Positions 24,561 to 33,811 are shown, counted from the first letter of the stretch. The stretch: 53,492 nt of DNA from Streptomyces jeddahensis (GCF_001642995.1 NZ_LOHS01000036.1:1-53492); one strand, 5' to 3'. The notes: generated by a model not told the origin, from the letters alone. Translations and numbers: made by a program.

Positions 24561-26093
24561 TCATCTCGAGACCGCGTGTTCCGCCGCCTTGTCGAGCTGG
24601 AACGCCTCGTTGCCCAGGCCGATGCGCGCATGCGCCTCCGGCCTCCGGGCGCGGAGCACCGCGCCCTGGACGAGGCCGGTCACGGCGGCCAGCGCGATGA
24701 TGCCCGGCAGTACCCAGCTGAGCGCCGAACCCGGGCCGGAGCCGACGAGGACGTCGAAGTCCTTCACGGTGTAGACCGCGATGACGAGCAGGGCGATCCC
24801 GGCGGCCGCGGAGGCGGCCAGGCGCCAGGCCTGGGCACGGGCGGCGCCACGGCGGGCGAAGAAGACGATGACGGCGAGCGATGCGACGGCCATCAGCAGG
24901 ATGACGCCGAGCGCGCCGATGTTGCCCATCCAGGTGAACAGGTGCAGCACGGGTGCCGTCGGATCGCCGTTCGGGCCGCTGTCGGTCACCGCGAAGGCCA
25001 CGACGACCACCACAGAGATCACGGTCTGCAGCAGTGAGCCGGTGCCGGGCGCGCCGCTGGCGTTGTTGGTGCGGCCGAAGGCGGCGGGCAGCAGGCCCTC
25101 GCGGCCCATGGCGAAGGCGTACCGGGCGACGACGTTGTGGAAGCTGAGCAACGCGGCGAACATGCCGGTGACGAACAGGACGTGCAGGACGTCGGTGAAG
25201 GTGGTGCCCAGGCTGTTTTCGGTGAGGAAGAACAGCAGCCCTGCGCTCTGCTTCTGGGCGGCCGCGACGATGCCGGACGGGCCGGCGGCGACGGTGAGCG
25301 CCCAGGAGCTGAGGGCGAAGAAGACGGCGACGAACCCGACGGCGAGGAACATCACGCGGGCCACGACGACCTGGGGCCGGCTGGTCTCCTCTGCGTAGAC
25401 CGGCGCCTGTTCGAAGCCGAGGAAGGCCGCGACGCAGAAGCACAGTGCGGTACCGAGGCCCGCACCGGTCAGCGTTTCGGGGTTGAACGCGTGCAGCGAC
25501 AGGCCTTCCTTGGAGGGGTCGGCGACGGCCCCGATGTCGAAGATGACGACGAGCGCGACCTCGACGATCAGCAGCACACCGAGCACGCGCGCGTTGAGGT
25601 CGATCTTCAGCCAGCCCAGGGCGCCCACGAGGAGCACGGCCGCGAGGGCGGGGATCCACCAGGCGACCTCCGTGTCGAGGTAGGTGGCGAAGAGCCCGGA
25701 GACCTCGAAGCCGAAGATGCCGTAGACGCCGACCTGCAGCGCGCTGTAGGCGACGAGCGCGACCAGCGCCGCGCCCGAGCCGGCCGTGCCGCCCAGGCCG
25801 CGCGATATGTACGCGTAGAAGGCACCGGCGTTGTGGACGTGACGGCTCATCTCGGCGTATCCGACGCTGAACAGCGCCAGTACGACGCCGAGCACGACGA
25901 AGAGCAGGGGCTGTCCGACGATGCCCATCACCCCGAATGTGGTGGGCATGACACCAGCGACGACCATGAGGGGTGCCGTGGCGGCGAGCACGGACAGCAG
26001 TAGCCCTGCCGTGCCGAGGCGGTCGGCGCGCAGGGCACGCTCCTGCCCCTTGTAGGTTCTGATCTCGCTCGTGCTCGTACTGCCCGTGGTCAT
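24561..26093 (-). CDS. APC family amino acid permease
   Basis: A 510-residue membrane transporter with about 12 hydrophobic segments. The first segment contains the APC-superfamily GxG-like stretch around APLMVVAGVMPTTFGVMG, followed by NAGAFYAYISRGLGG and the conserved FLGFEQAPVYAEET in the sixth region. It imports amino acids or amines; the substrate is unknown. AAAGGA lies 10 nt before the ATG at 26093. The TPR-like gene ends 61 nt upstream on the same strand, so the two probably form an operon. Confidence 0.92.
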   Translation of the reverse strand: MTTGSTSTSEIRTYKGQERALRADRLGTAGLLLSVLAATAPLMVVAGVMPTTFGVMGIVGQPLLFVVLGVVLALFSVGYAEMSRHVHNAGAFYAYISRGLGGTAGSGAALVALVAYSALQVGVYGIFGFEVSGLFATYLDTEVAWWIPALAAVLLVGALGWLKIDLNARVLGVLLIVEVALVVIFDIGAVADPSKEGLSLHAFNPETLTGAGLGTALCFCVAAFLGFEQAPVYAEETSRPQVVVARVMFLAVGFVAVFFALSSWALTVAAGPSGIVAAAQKQSAGLLFFLTENSLGTTFTDVLHVLFVTGMFAALLSFHNVVARYAFAMGREGLLPAAFGRTNNASGAPGTGSLLQTVISVVVVVAFAVTDSGPNGDPTAPVLHLFTWMGNIGALGVILLMAVASLAVIVFFARRGAARAQAWRLAASAAAGIALLVIAVYTVKDFDVLVGSGPGSALSWVLPGIIALAAVTGLVQGAVLRARRPEAHARIGLGNEAFQLDKAAEHAVSR

Positions 26094-26154
26094 GACGGGG
26101 TTGTCCTTTCGCGGCGGTTGAGGTGCGGGGCGGGTGGGATACGGGGCGGGCGGG

Positions 26155-27105
26155 CTAGGCGGTGCCGAGTGTGATGTTGCGTGCGGTGCGGAAGGCGTCG
26201 TACGGATCCCGGTCCGGGTACGACCAGGGGGCCGGGGTCGCATGCGGTCCGATGCGGTGGAACAGCGCGGCCGCCTCGGCAGGGCGGCCCTCGCAGAACT
26301 TGGCGTGGGCGAGGAAGTTGAGGTCGACGCGGTTGCGCGGGTGGTCCTCGTTCCCCCACTCCAGCCACCAGTCGAAGGCCGCATTCATGACATGGCGGGC
26401 CCGGCGTCCCGTCCAGTGCCGTGAGGACGCCACGTCGAGGGGTTCGCTGCCGGCGGCGGCCAGGACGCGGTAGCGCTCGGTGTGCGCGATGACGGGCAGG
26501 ATGGCCAGGGGCGAGTCCGCGGGGGCCTGTTCGGCGGCCCAGGACGCGAAGTCGTACACCTCGTGCATCGGGTCCTGACCGGCTTCGGCGTGACGTTCCG
26601 CCAGGCGGGCCACCATCAGATGGTGGGCGTGATGGTGGTCCGGGTGGCGGTGGCGGACCTCGTCGAAGAGCCGCACGACGTCCTCCTCGCGGCCCGTCGC
26701 GCACTCGAGGATCAGCAGCGACAGCCACGGGGTCGGGTCGTCCGGGACGAGCGCGGCCGCGGCGTGGCAGGCCTTGCGCACGTGGTCGGGGCGCTCCTTG
26801 CCGTTCAGGGCGCGGAAGACCATGGCGCAGGCCTGCAGTACGGCCGCGTCGGCCGACTCGGGCTCGGCCAGCCGCCATTCGCGGGACCAGGCGGCCGTGC
26901 CGGGTTCCTGGGCGAGGACGGTGATCCGGTGGCCGCGGCGGTCCCAGTCGTCGCCGGTGGCCACGAGCAGCGAGCGGACCTCGGTCCAGCGGCCCTGGGC
27001 CAGGGCGGTACGGGCGGAGGCGAGTTCCGTGTCGTCGAGCGCGGCGTCGAAGGCGTGGGCCCCGCGCTTGCGGGCGCGGCCGAAGGGGGGCGGGGGTGGG
27101 GGCAC
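26155..27105 (-). CDS. TPR-like hypothetical protein
   Basis: A 316-residue soluble helical protein. Several Ala-rich helix pairs resemble tetratricopeptide repeats (for example TELASARTALAQGRWTEVRS and DEVRHRHPDHHHAHHLMVAR). The N-terminus is a run of six prolines after the GTG. The C-terminal half contains HPRNRVDLNFLAHAKFCEGR and ends RTARNITLGTA. I recognise no enzyme motif. The GTG at 27105 is preceded by AAAGGA; the frame is open much further upstream but only antisense to the FAD dehydrogenase gene. A protein-protein interaction role is likely from the fold only. Confidence 0.75.
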   Translation of the reverse strand: MPPPPPPFGRARKRGAHAFDAALDDTELASARTALAQGRWTEVRSLLVATGDDWDRRGHRITVLAQEPGTAAWSREWRLAEPESADAAVLQACAMVFRALNGKERPDHVRKACHAAAALVPDDPTPWLSLLILECATGREEDVVRLFDEVRHRHPDHHHAHHLMVARLAERHAEAGQDPMHEVYDFASWAAEQAPADSPLAILPVIAHTERYRVLAAAGSEPLDVASSRHWTGRRARHVMNAAFDWWLEWGNEDHPRNRVDLNFLAHAKFCEGRPAEAAALFHRIGPHATPAPWSYPDRDPYDAFRTARNITLGTA

Positions 27106-27284
27106 CGCGGGTTCCTTTATGACACGGCTACGGCACGGTTGGGCACGGCTATGGCACGGTGTGCCAGGGTGATCACGGAAAGCAAAGCGGAGGGGTTTGT
27201 TTCCGTCAAGGCCGTGTTCGTGCGTACTCGTGTCACCTGGGCGGTTTGCCCCGCCCGGCCTCTCGCCCATGGCGGGATCCCCCC

Positions 27285-28940
27285 CTATGCCACCGCCCTC
27301 GCCGCCGCGCGGCCCGCCGTTCGGCCCGAGAAGAGGCAGCCGCCGAGGAAGGTGCCCTCCAGGGAGCGGTAGCCGTGGACTCCGCCGCCGCCGAAGCCGG
27401 CGGCCTCGCCTGCGGCGTACAGGCCGGGCAGAGGGTCCCCGCCCTCGGTGAGCACCCGTGACGACAGGTCCGTCTCCAGACCGCCGAGCGTCTTGCGGGT
27501 GAGGATGTTCAGGCGTACGGCGATCAGCGGGCCCGCCTTGGGGTCGAGCATGCGGTGGGGGGTGGCCGTACGGATGAGCTTGTCGCCGAGGTAGTTGCGG
27601 GCGCCGCGGATCGCGGTCACCTGGAGGTCCTTGGTGAAGGGGTTGGTGATCTCGCGGTCGCGCGCGGTGAGGGTGCGCCGCAGGTGGGCCTCGTCGATCA
27701 GCGGCTCCTCGGTGAGGGCGTTCATGCCGCGTACCAGCGCACCGAGGTCCTTCTCGACCACGAAGTCGATGCCGTGGTCCATGAACGCCTTGACCGGACC
27801 GGGGACGTCGGCGCGGGCCCGCCCGATGACGTCGCGGACGGACTTGCCGGTCAGGTCGGGGTTCTGCTCGGAGCCGGAGAGCGCGAACTCCTTGCCGATG
27901 ATCTTCTGGTCGAGGACGAACCATGTGTGGTCGTACCCGGTCTGCATGATGTGCTCGAGCGTGCCGAGCGTGTCGAAGCCGGGGAAGAGCGGCACCGGCA
28001 GCCGGTTGCCGCGTGCGTCGAGCCAGAGGGACGACGGGCCGGGCAGGATGCGTATGCCGTGCTTGCTCCAGATCGGGTTCCAGTTCTCGATGCCCTCGGT
28101 GTAGTGCCACATGCGGTCGCGGTTGATGAGGCGGGCGCCCGCCTTCTCCGCGATGCCGAGCATCAGGCCGTCGACGTGCGCGGGCACACCGGAGAGCATC
28201 TTCGCGGGCGGCTGGCCGAGGCGCTTCGGCCAGTTCGCCCGTATGAGATCGTGGTTGCCGCCGATGCCGCCGGAGGTGACGATCACCGCCTGGGCGCTGA
28301 GCTCGAAGGAGCCGGTGGCGGTGCGGCTGCTGGCCTGGCCGCGCTCGATGTCCGACGGTTCCAGTATCTCGCCGCTGACCGTGTCCACCGCGCCCGCGGA
28401 GCGCGAGAGGCCAGTGACGCGGTGGCGGAACTTCAGCTGCACCAGGCCCCGCGCCACGCCCTCCCGTATCCGCCGCTCGAACGGCGCGACGAGGCCGGGC
28501 CCTGTGCCCCAGGTGATGTGGAAGCGCGGTACGGAGTTGCCGTGGCCGTTCGCGTCGTAGCCGCCGCGCTCCGCCCAGCCCACGACCGGGAAGAACCGCA
28601 CACCCTGACCGTGCAGCCAGGCCCGCTTCTCACCGGCCGCGAAGTCGACGTACGCCTCGGCCCACTTCCGCGGCCAGTGGTCCTCGTCACGGTCGAAGGC
28701 CGCCGTGCCCATCCAGTCCTGGAGGGCGAGGTCATGGCTGTCCCTGATGCGCATGCGGCGCTGCTCGGGCGAGTCGACGAAGAAGAGGCCGCCGAAGGAC
28801 CAGTGCGCCTGGCCGCCGATCGACTGCTCCGGTTCCTGGTCGAGGAGGATGACCTTGCGGCCCGCGTCGACGAGCTCCGCGGTCGCCGCGAGCCCGGCGA
28901 GACCCGCCCCGATCACGATCACATCTGCGTCGTAGGCCAT
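27285..28940 (-). CDS. FAD-binding dehydrogenase (fumarate reductase/KstD-like)
   Basis: A 551-residue flavoprotein. The N-terminal Rossmann motif DVIVIGAGLAGLAATAELV binds FAD, the segment SIGGQAHWSFGGLFFV follows, and a second FAD segment LYAAGEAAGFGGGGVHGYR is near the C-terminus. This arrangement fits the FAD-dependent 3-ketosteroid dehydrogenase / fumarate reductase flavoprotein class, though the exact substrate cannot be told. GAGGAGGGGAAC precedes the ATG at 28940. A TetR-type half-symmetric sequence (28981-28995) lies upstream. The 179 bp between this gene and the TPR-like gene hold repeats of GGCACGG but no gene. Confidence 0.9.
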   Translation of the reverse strand: MAYDADVIVIGAGLAGLAATAELVDAGRKVILLDQEPEQSIGGQAHWSFGGLFFVDSPEQRRMRIRDSHDLALQDWMGTAAFDRDEDHWPRKWAEAYVDFAAGEKRAWLHGQGVRFFPVVGWAERGGYDANGHGNSVPRFHITWGTGPGLVAPFERRIREGVARGLVQLKFRHRVTGLSRSAGAVDTVSGEILEPSDIERGQASSRTATGSFELSAQAVIVTSGGIGGNHDLIRANWPKRLGQPPAKMLSGVPAHVDGLMLGIAEKAGARLINRDRMWHYTEGIENWNPIWSKHGIRILPGPSSLWLDARGNRLPVPLFPGFDTLGTLEHIMQTGYDHTWFVLDQKIIGKEFALSGSEQNPDLTGKSVRDVIGRARADVPGPVKAFMDHGIDFVVEKDLGALVRGMNALTEEPLIDEAHLRRTLTARDREITNPFTKDLQVTAIRGARNYLGDKLIRTATPHRMLDPKAGPLIAVRLNILTRKTLGGLETDLSSRVLTEGGDPLPGLYAAGEAAGFGGGGVHGYRSLEGTFLGGCLFSGRTAGRAAARAVA

Positions 28941-28980
28941 GAGCCCCGTTCCCCTCCTCGAATGCCAGTGGGCGACATTC

Positions 28981-28995
28981 TTACCGGTCGGTCGG
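28981..28995. promoter_or_regulatory. TetR-type operator candidate upstream of the FAD dehydrogenase
   Basis: TTACCGGTCGGTCGG contains ACCGGTCGG, shared with the palindrome at 31437-31448. It lies in the divergent promoter region between the dehydrogenase and the DMT transporter. Confidence 0.4.
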
Positions 28996-29155
28996 ATCTT
29001 GGGGAACGGGCGTGACCAAGTCTTGGTACCGGGCTCCGGGCAGCCGACGTGACGGAGCCGACTGCGGGGCGCCCGGAGGGGAGCTATCGTCAGGCTGGTA
29101 CCCCGGCACGGCCGTGACGCGCCCGTGGCCGGACCCAAGTCTTGAGGTGCTCTGC

Positions 29156-30049
29156 GTGTCGGTTCTGGTTGTCGTCCTCGCCGTGTCCGCTGCCTGCTGC
29201 CTGGGCCTCGGGTACGTCCTGCAGCAGAACGCGGCGCAGCACGCCCCGCTGAGCGACTTCCTCTCGCCCCGCCTCCTGCTCGACCTGGTGCGGATGCCGC
29301 GATGGCTGGCCGGTCTCGGGCTCATGGTGTGCGGCATGGCGCTGGGCGCCGTCGCCCTGGGTAACGGTGAGCTGTCCCTGGTCGAGCCGTTGCTGGCGAC
29401 GAACCTGCTGTTCGCGATGGCCCTGTCCCGCCGGATCACCAGACAGCCGCTGGGCCGTCAGGGCTGGGCGGGCCTCGCGCTGCTCGCGGGCGGCGTGACC
29501 GCGTTCATCCTGGCGGGGCAGCCGCGCGGCGGCGACGACATCGCAGGCCCGTTGCGGCACTGGCTGATCATCGGGGTGATGGTCGGCAGCGCGCTGGCGC
29601 TGGTCGCGTTCGCGGCGCGGTCGCGGCTCAGTGCGGGGCCCGCCCTGCTGGCGGTGGCGGCCGGTCTGCTGTACGGCGTGCAGGACGCGCTGACCCGGGT
29701 GAGCGGGCAGCGGTTCACGGAGGGCGGCTGGCTCGTGCTCTTCACGGGCTGGCAGCCGTACGCCGTGCTGGTTCTGGGTGTCGTGGGGCTCATCATCGTC
29801 CAGAGCGCCTTCGAGACGGCTTCGCTGCGGATGTCCCTGCCTGCGCTGACGGCGACCCAGCCGCTGGCCGGCATCGTGTGCGGCGTCGGCTTCCTCGGCG
29901 ACCAGCTGCGTACGGACGCGGGCGCGCTGGCGTGGCAGTCTGCGGGCCTGGCGGCGATCGTCGTCGGCATCGTGCTGCTCGGCATCCACCCGGCCATGCC
30001 CCGGGGCGGGGCGCCTGTGGAGCGCGTACCGAACGTCCAGCCCAGTTGA
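29156..30049 (+). CDS. DMT superfamily transporter
   Basis: A 297-residue membrane protein with about ten hydrophobic segments in the two-fold EamA/NIPA-like arrangement (GNGELSLVEPLLATNLLFAMALS and ETASLRMSLPALTATQPLAG are the paired signature regions). The exported or imported compound is unknown. The GTG at 29156 follows TTGAGG by 8 nt and begins directly with the first membrane helix; an in-frame start at 29012 would add 48 non-membrane residues. Followed 27 nt later by the NUDIX gene. Confidence 0.85.
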   Translation: MSVLVVVLAVSAACCLGLGYVLQQNAAQHAPLSDFLSPRLLLDLVRMPRWLAGLGLMVCGMALGAVALGNGELSLVEPLLATNLLFAMALSRRITRQPLGRQGWAGLALLAGGVTAFILAGQPRGGDDIAGPLRHWLIIGVMVGSALALVAFAARSRLSAGPALLAVAAGLLYGVQDALTRVSGQRFTEGGWLVLFTGWQPYAVLVLGVVGLIIVQSAFETASLRMSLPALTATQPLAGIVCGVGFLGDQLRTDAGALAWQSAGLAAIVVGIVLLGIHPAMPRGGAPVERVPNVQPS

Positions 30050-30076
30050 GTGAACGCCTCCGGAGAGAAGGCCCCT

Positions 30077-30622
30077 GTGAGTGACGCCACGAGTGCCGCG
30101 GACGAACTGCTGGACATCGTCGACGAGGACGACCGGATCGTGGGGCAGGCCCCGCGCGGCGAGGCGTACGCACGCAGGCTGCGGCACCGCTGTGTGTTCA
30201 TTCAGGCGCGTGACGCCGACGGCCGGATCTTCGTGCACCGGCGTACGCCGACGAAGCTGGTCTTCCCGTCGATGTACGACATGTTCGTCGGCGGGGTCGT
30301 GGGGGCGGGCGAGTCGTACGACGCGGCGGCGCTGCGCGAGGCCGAGGAGGAGCTCGGCGTCTCGGGACTGCCGCACCCCGTGCCGCTGTTCAAGTTCCTC
30401 TACGACGGCGGCGACGGGCACAGCTGGTGGTCGTCCGTTTACGAGGTCCGCTGCGAGATCCCGGTCAGCCCGCAGGTCGAGGAGGTCGCCTGGCACGGCT
30501 TCCTGTCCGACGCCGAGCTGGAGCGGCGCCTCACCGAGTGGCCGTGGGTACCGGATGGCCTGGCGGCGTACGAGCGGCTGAGGTCGTATCGGACCGAAGG
30601 CGGCCGGCCCGCTCCCCGGTAG
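30077..30622 (+). CDS. NUDIX hydrolase (YfcD-like)
   Basis: A 181-residue cytoplasmic hydrolase. The Nudix box is complete: GGVVGAGESYDAAALREAEEELGV (spanning 30291-30362). The N-terminal ELLDIVDEDDRIVGQAPRGEAYARRLRHR places it in the group that includes YfcD and isopentenyl-diphosphate isomerase-like proteins, but nucleotide-diphosphate hydrolysis is the safer call. GTG start with GGAGAGAAGG upstream. Its stop codon TAG forms the first bases of the -10 box of the next gene. Confidence 0.92.
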   Translation: MSDATSAADELLDIVDEDDRIVGQAPRGEAYARRLRHRCVFIQARDADGRIFVHRRTPTKLVFPSMYDMFVGGVVGAGESYDAAALREAEEELGVSGLPHPVPLFKFLYDGGDGHSWWSSVYEVRCEIPVSPQVEEVAWHGFLSDAELERRLTEWPWVPDGLAAYERLRSYRTEGGRPAPR

Positions 30623-30632
30623 GGTCCTGCAC

Positions 30633-31025
30633 GTGATCGAGTTCGTACGGAACCTCCGGCTCTGGTTCGCGCCCCAGGCCATCCGGGAGGAGGGCCGGAC
30701 GCCCGACTATCGGTTCTCGCTGGCCAACGAGCGCACCTTCCTCGCCTGGCTGCGCACCGCGCTCGCACTCATCGGCGGCGGCTTCGCGGTGGACCAGTTC
30801 CTGCCGGACCTGCGATGGGGATGGCGCGTCGGGCTCGCCCTCGCCCTGCTCGCCGCTGGGGTGCTGTGCTCGTTGCGGGCCGTGAACCACTGGGTGCGCT
30901 GCGAGCGGGCCATGCGGCGCGGCGAGGACCTGCCGGTGTCGCGGTTCCCCGCGCTGCTGAGCGTCACCATCGCGGTCGTCGCGATCGCGATGGTCGTGGT
31001 CGTGCTCGTCGGCTGGGAAGGATGA
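30633..31025 (+). CDS. DUF202 (YidH) membrane protein
   Basis: A 130-residue protein with three membrane segments. The YidH/DUF202 signature LANERTFLAWLRTALALIGGGFAV is present. Function unknown. Leaderless: TAGGGT (30620-30625), 7 nt, then GTG 30633. The stop overlaps the start of the second DUF202 gene in ATGA. Confidence 0.9.
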   Translation: MIEFVRNLRLWFAPQAIREEGRTPDYRFSLANERTFLAWLRTALALIGGGFAVDQFLPDLRWGWRVGLALALLAAGVLCSLRAVNHWVRCERAMRRGEDLPVSRFPALLSVTIAVVAIAMVVVVLVGWEG

Positions 31026-31339
31026 CCGGCCCGGCCGGGGCCCGGGACCCGGGCCTGCAGCCGGAGCGCACGAGGCTCGCGTGGCGGCGTACGACGCTGG
31101 CCTGCACGGTCGCCGCGGTGCTGGCGGCGCGGACGACCCTGCACGGCGGCCCCACCGCGCTCGGCGTGGTGGCCTGCGCCCTCTGCTTCCTCGCCTGGCT
31201 GGGGTTCCTGGCCGTGGCCCACCGCCGGATCCGCGCGCTGGCCCAGGTGACCCCCGCGCCGCTGACACCCCGGCATGCGGTCGCGGCAGCGGCGTGTGCG
31301 CTGGTCCTGGCCGCGTTCGCGGCGGCGGTCATCTACTGA
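31022..31339 (+). CDS. Second DUF202-type membrane protein
   Basis: A 105-residue protein with three membrane segments; QPERTRLAWRRTTLACTVAAVL is a diverged form of the DUF202 signature seen in the preceding gene. It overlaps that gene by four bases (ATGA), so the pair is translationally coupled and probably forms a heteromer. Function unknown. Confidence 0.88.
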   Translation: MTGPAGARDPGLQPERTRLAWRRTTLACTVAAVLAARTTLHGGPTALGVVACALCFLAWLGFLAVAHRRIRALAQVTPAPLTPRHAVAAAACALVLAAFAAAVIY

Positions 31340-31433
31340 TGCGGCGGCTACCGGAATGCCGGTGTGGCAGCCCCTTACGACAGGCGCCTTACGACAGCGG
31401 AACGGATCACGTTCCGCTTCACCCCTGGACTAC

Positions 31434-31451
31434 ATACCGACCGGTCGGCAT
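31434..31451. promoter_or_regulatory. TetR-type operator before the phosphotransferase operon
   Basis: An 18-bp near-perfect palindrome with the 12-bp perfect core CCGACCGGTCGG (31437-31448), flanked by AT on both sides. It is about 55 bp upstream of the start codon. The TetR gene at 33812-34414 is the nearest candidate regulator. Confidence 0.6.
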
Positions 31452-31507
31452 CATGCTGTGGTGTCCTCGGGAACGCATCCCGCCAGCCGCGCACGGAGGA
31501 GCGAACG

Positions 31508-32530
31508 ATGAGCTCAGACCACCCCCCAGGCCTCGATCTCGACCGGCTCCGCCGGCGGCTGGACCGAGAGCGGCCCGGCCTGGTGAGCGGTCCGCTGACC
31601 GGCCGGCTGATCGAGGGCGGGCGGTCGAACCTCACGTACGCGGTGTCGGACGGGAACACGAAGTGGGTCGTGCGCCGCCCGCCGCTCGGCCATGTGCTGG
31701 CCACCGCGCACGACATGAAACGCGAGCACCGGGTGATCAGCGCCCTGCACCCCACCGCGGTGCCCGTGCCGGAGCCGGTGCTGCTGTGCGAGGACGAGGA
31801 CGTGGTGGGCGCGCCCTTCTACGTCATGGAGTTCGTGGACGGCACGCCGTACCGCACCGCCGAGCAGCTCGCCCCGCTCGGCCCGGACCGGACGCGTGCC
31901 GCGGTGCTCGGGCTCGTCGACACGCTCGTCGAGCTGCACGCCGTGGATCCGGCCGAGGCGGGCCTGGCGGACTTCGGGCGGCCCGAAGGGTTCCTGGACC
32001 GCCAGCTGCGCCGCTGGGGCAAGCAGCTGGACGCCTCCCGCAACCGCGAGCTGCCCGGCATCGAGGAACTGCACGCCGCACTCGGCCGCGAGCTGCCCGA
32101 ATCGCCCGCCCCGGCGGTCGTCCACGGCGACTACCGGCTGGACAACGTGCTGATCGGCACGCACGACGAGATCAAGGCGATTCTCGACTGGGAGATGTCC
32201 ACGCTCGGCGATCCGCTCACCGACCTGGGCCTGCTGGTGATGTACAGCGTCCCGCTCGAGACGCCCGACTCCCCCGTCAGCACGACCGCCGCCGCGGCCG
32301 GTCATCCCGACCCCGCCGAGCTGATCGAACGGTACGCCGCGCGCTCGGGGCGCGACGTGTCCGCCATCTCCTGGTACACGGCCTTCGCCTGGTTCAAGCT
32401 CGCCGTGATCCTCGAGGGCATCCACTACCGCTACACACTGGGCCAGACGGTCGGCGCCGGTTTCGACCGCATCGGCGAACTGGTCCCCGTCTTCATCGAG
32501 CACGGCCTGACCACCCTCCAGGAAGGCTGA
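31508..32530 (+). CDS. Phosphotransferase family protein (ACAD10/11 N-domain-like)
   Basis: A 340-residue APH/choline-kinase fold protein. Motifs: nucleotide-binding GRLIEGGRSNLTYAV, catalytic loop VVHGDYRLDNVLIG and metal-binding AILDWEMSTLGDPLTDLG. Phosphotransferases of this type are coupled to acyl-CoA dehydrogenases (fused in human ACAD10/11) and phosphorylate 4-hydroxy fatty acids for breakdown; here the dehydrogenase is the next gene, 8 bp downstream. GGAGGAG precedes the ATG at 31508. Likely controlled by the palindrome at 31434. Confidence 0.93.
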   Translation: MSSDHPPGLDLDRLRRRLDRERPGLVSGPLTGRLIEGGRSNLTYAVSDGNTKWVVRRPPLGHVLATAHDMKREHRVISALHPTAVPVPEPVLLCEDEDVVGAPFYVMEFVDGTPYRTAEQLAPLGPDRTRAAVLGLVDTLVELHAVDPAEAGLADFGRPEGFLDRQLRRWGKQLDASRNRELPGIEELHAALGRELPESPAPAVVHGDYRLDNVLIGTHDEIKAILDWEMSTLGDPLTDLGLLVMYSVPLETPDSPVSTTAAAAGHPDPAELIERYAARSGRDVSAISWYTAFAWFKLAVILEGIHYRYTLGQTVGAGFDRIGELVPVFIEHGLTTLQEG

Positions 32531-32538
32531 CCAAGACC

Positions 32539-33753
32539 ATGGACTTCGCATTCGACGCACGGACGGAAGAGCTGCGTGGCAAGCTGCTGGCCTTCATGGA
32601 CGAGTTCGTCCACCCGGCCGAAGCGATCGCGCACGAGCAGCGCGCGCGGCTCTCCTCGCCGTGGGACACCCCTGCGGTCGTCGAGGACCTCAAGGCCGAG
32701 GCGCGCAGGCGGGGCCTGTGGAACCTCTTCCTGCCGGACGAGGAGTACGGCGCGGGGCTGACCAACCTCCAGTACGCGCCCCTCGCCGAGATCACCGGCC
32801 GCTCGCCCCAGCTGGCGCCGACCGCGCTGAACTGCGCCGCCCCCGACACGGGCAACATGGAGGTGCTCGCCCAGTTCGGCGACGACCAGCAGAAGAAGCA
32901 GTGGCTGGAGCCGCTCCTCGCGGGCGAGATCCGCTCGGCCTTCGCGATGACCGAGCCCGAGGTGGCCTCCTCGGACGCGACCAACATCACCACGCGTATC
33001 GAGCGGGACGGCGACCAGTACGTCATCACCGGCCGTAAGTGGTACATCTCCGGCGCGATGAACCCCGACTGCAAGATCTTCATCGTGATGGGCAAGACCG
33101 ACCCGGACGGTCCGGACATCCGCCGCCAGCAGTCCATGGTGCTGGTGCCGCGCGACACTCCGGGCCTCGAGATCCGGCGCGCGATGCAGGTCTACGGGTA
33201 CGAGGACCACTACCACGGAGGCCACGCGGAGGTCGTGTTCGACCACGCGCGCGTGCCGGTGTCCAACCTCGTCGGCGAGGAGGGCGGCGGCTTCGCGATC
33301 GCCCAGGCCCGGCTCGGACCGGGCCGTATCCACCACTGCATGCGGCTGATCGGCATGGCCGAGCGGGCGATCCAGCTGATGTGCGAGCGTGCGGTGGCGC
33401 GTACGGCGTTCGGCAAGCCGCTCGCCCAGCAGGGCGTCGTCCAGCAGTGGATCGCGGACGCGCGGGTCACCGTGGAGCAGCTGCGGCTGCTGGTGCTGAA
33501 GACGGCATGGCTGATGGACACGGTCGGCAACAAGGGCGCCCACACCGAGATCCAGGCCATCAAGATCGCGACGCCGCGGGCCGTCGTGGACATCATCGAC
33601 CAGGCGGTGCAGCTGCACGGCGCGGGTGGCGTGAGCCAGGACTTCCCGCTGGCCGAACTCTGGGCGGCCGCACGGACGTTGCGGCTCGCGGACGGGCCCG
33701 ACGAGGTGCACCAGCGGTCGCTGGCGCGGCGCGAGCTGAAGCAGTACCTGTAA
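32539..33753 (+). CDS. Acyl-CoA dehydrogenase (ACAD10/11-type)
   Basis: A 404-residue FAD enzyme. The family signatures are AFAMTEPEVASSDATNI (FAD/substrate loop) and QLHGAGGVSQDFPLAELWAAARTLRLADGPDEVH near the C-terminus. The typical catalytic-Glu segment is replaced by DGPDEVH, as in the ACAD10/11 branch. With the preceding phosphotransferase it would carry out oxidation of phosphorylated hydroxyacyl-CoA or a related step of fatty-acid degradation. GGAAGG precedes the ATG by 12 nt and the gene follows the phosphotransferase stop by 8 nt. Confidence 0.94.
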   Translation: MDFAFDARTEELRGKLLAFMDEFVHPAEAIAHEQRARLSSPWDTPAVVEDLKAEARRRGLWNLFLPDEEYGAGLTNLQYAPLAEITGRSPQLAPTALNCAAPDTGNMEVLAQFGDDQQKKQWLEPLLAGEIRSAFAMTEPEVASSDATNITTRIERDGDQYVITGRKWYISGAMNPDCKIFIVMGKTDPDGPDIRRQQSMVLVPRDTPGLEIRRAMQVYGYEDHYHGGHAEVVFDHARVPVSNLVGEEGGGFAIAQARLGPGRIHHCMRLIGMAERAIQLMCERAVARTAFGKPLAQQGVVQQWIADARVTVEQLRLLVLKTAWLMDTVGNKGAHTEIQAIKIATPRAVVDIIDQAVQLHGAGGVSQDFPLAELWAAARTLRLADGPDEVHQRSLARRELKQYL

Positions 33754-33764
33754 CCACGCACGCG

Positions 33765-33794
33765 TGAGCCCCCAGCCGGACGGCTGGGGGCTCA
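33765..33794. terminator. Terminator between acyl-CoA dehydrogenase and TetR gene
   Basis: TGAGCCCCCAGCCG pairs with its complement across a very short loop, 12 nt after the dehydrogenase stop and just before the convergent TetR stop. Bidirectional. Confidence 0.85.
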
Positions 33795-33811
33795 GCTGTG
33801 TGTGGAAAGCG

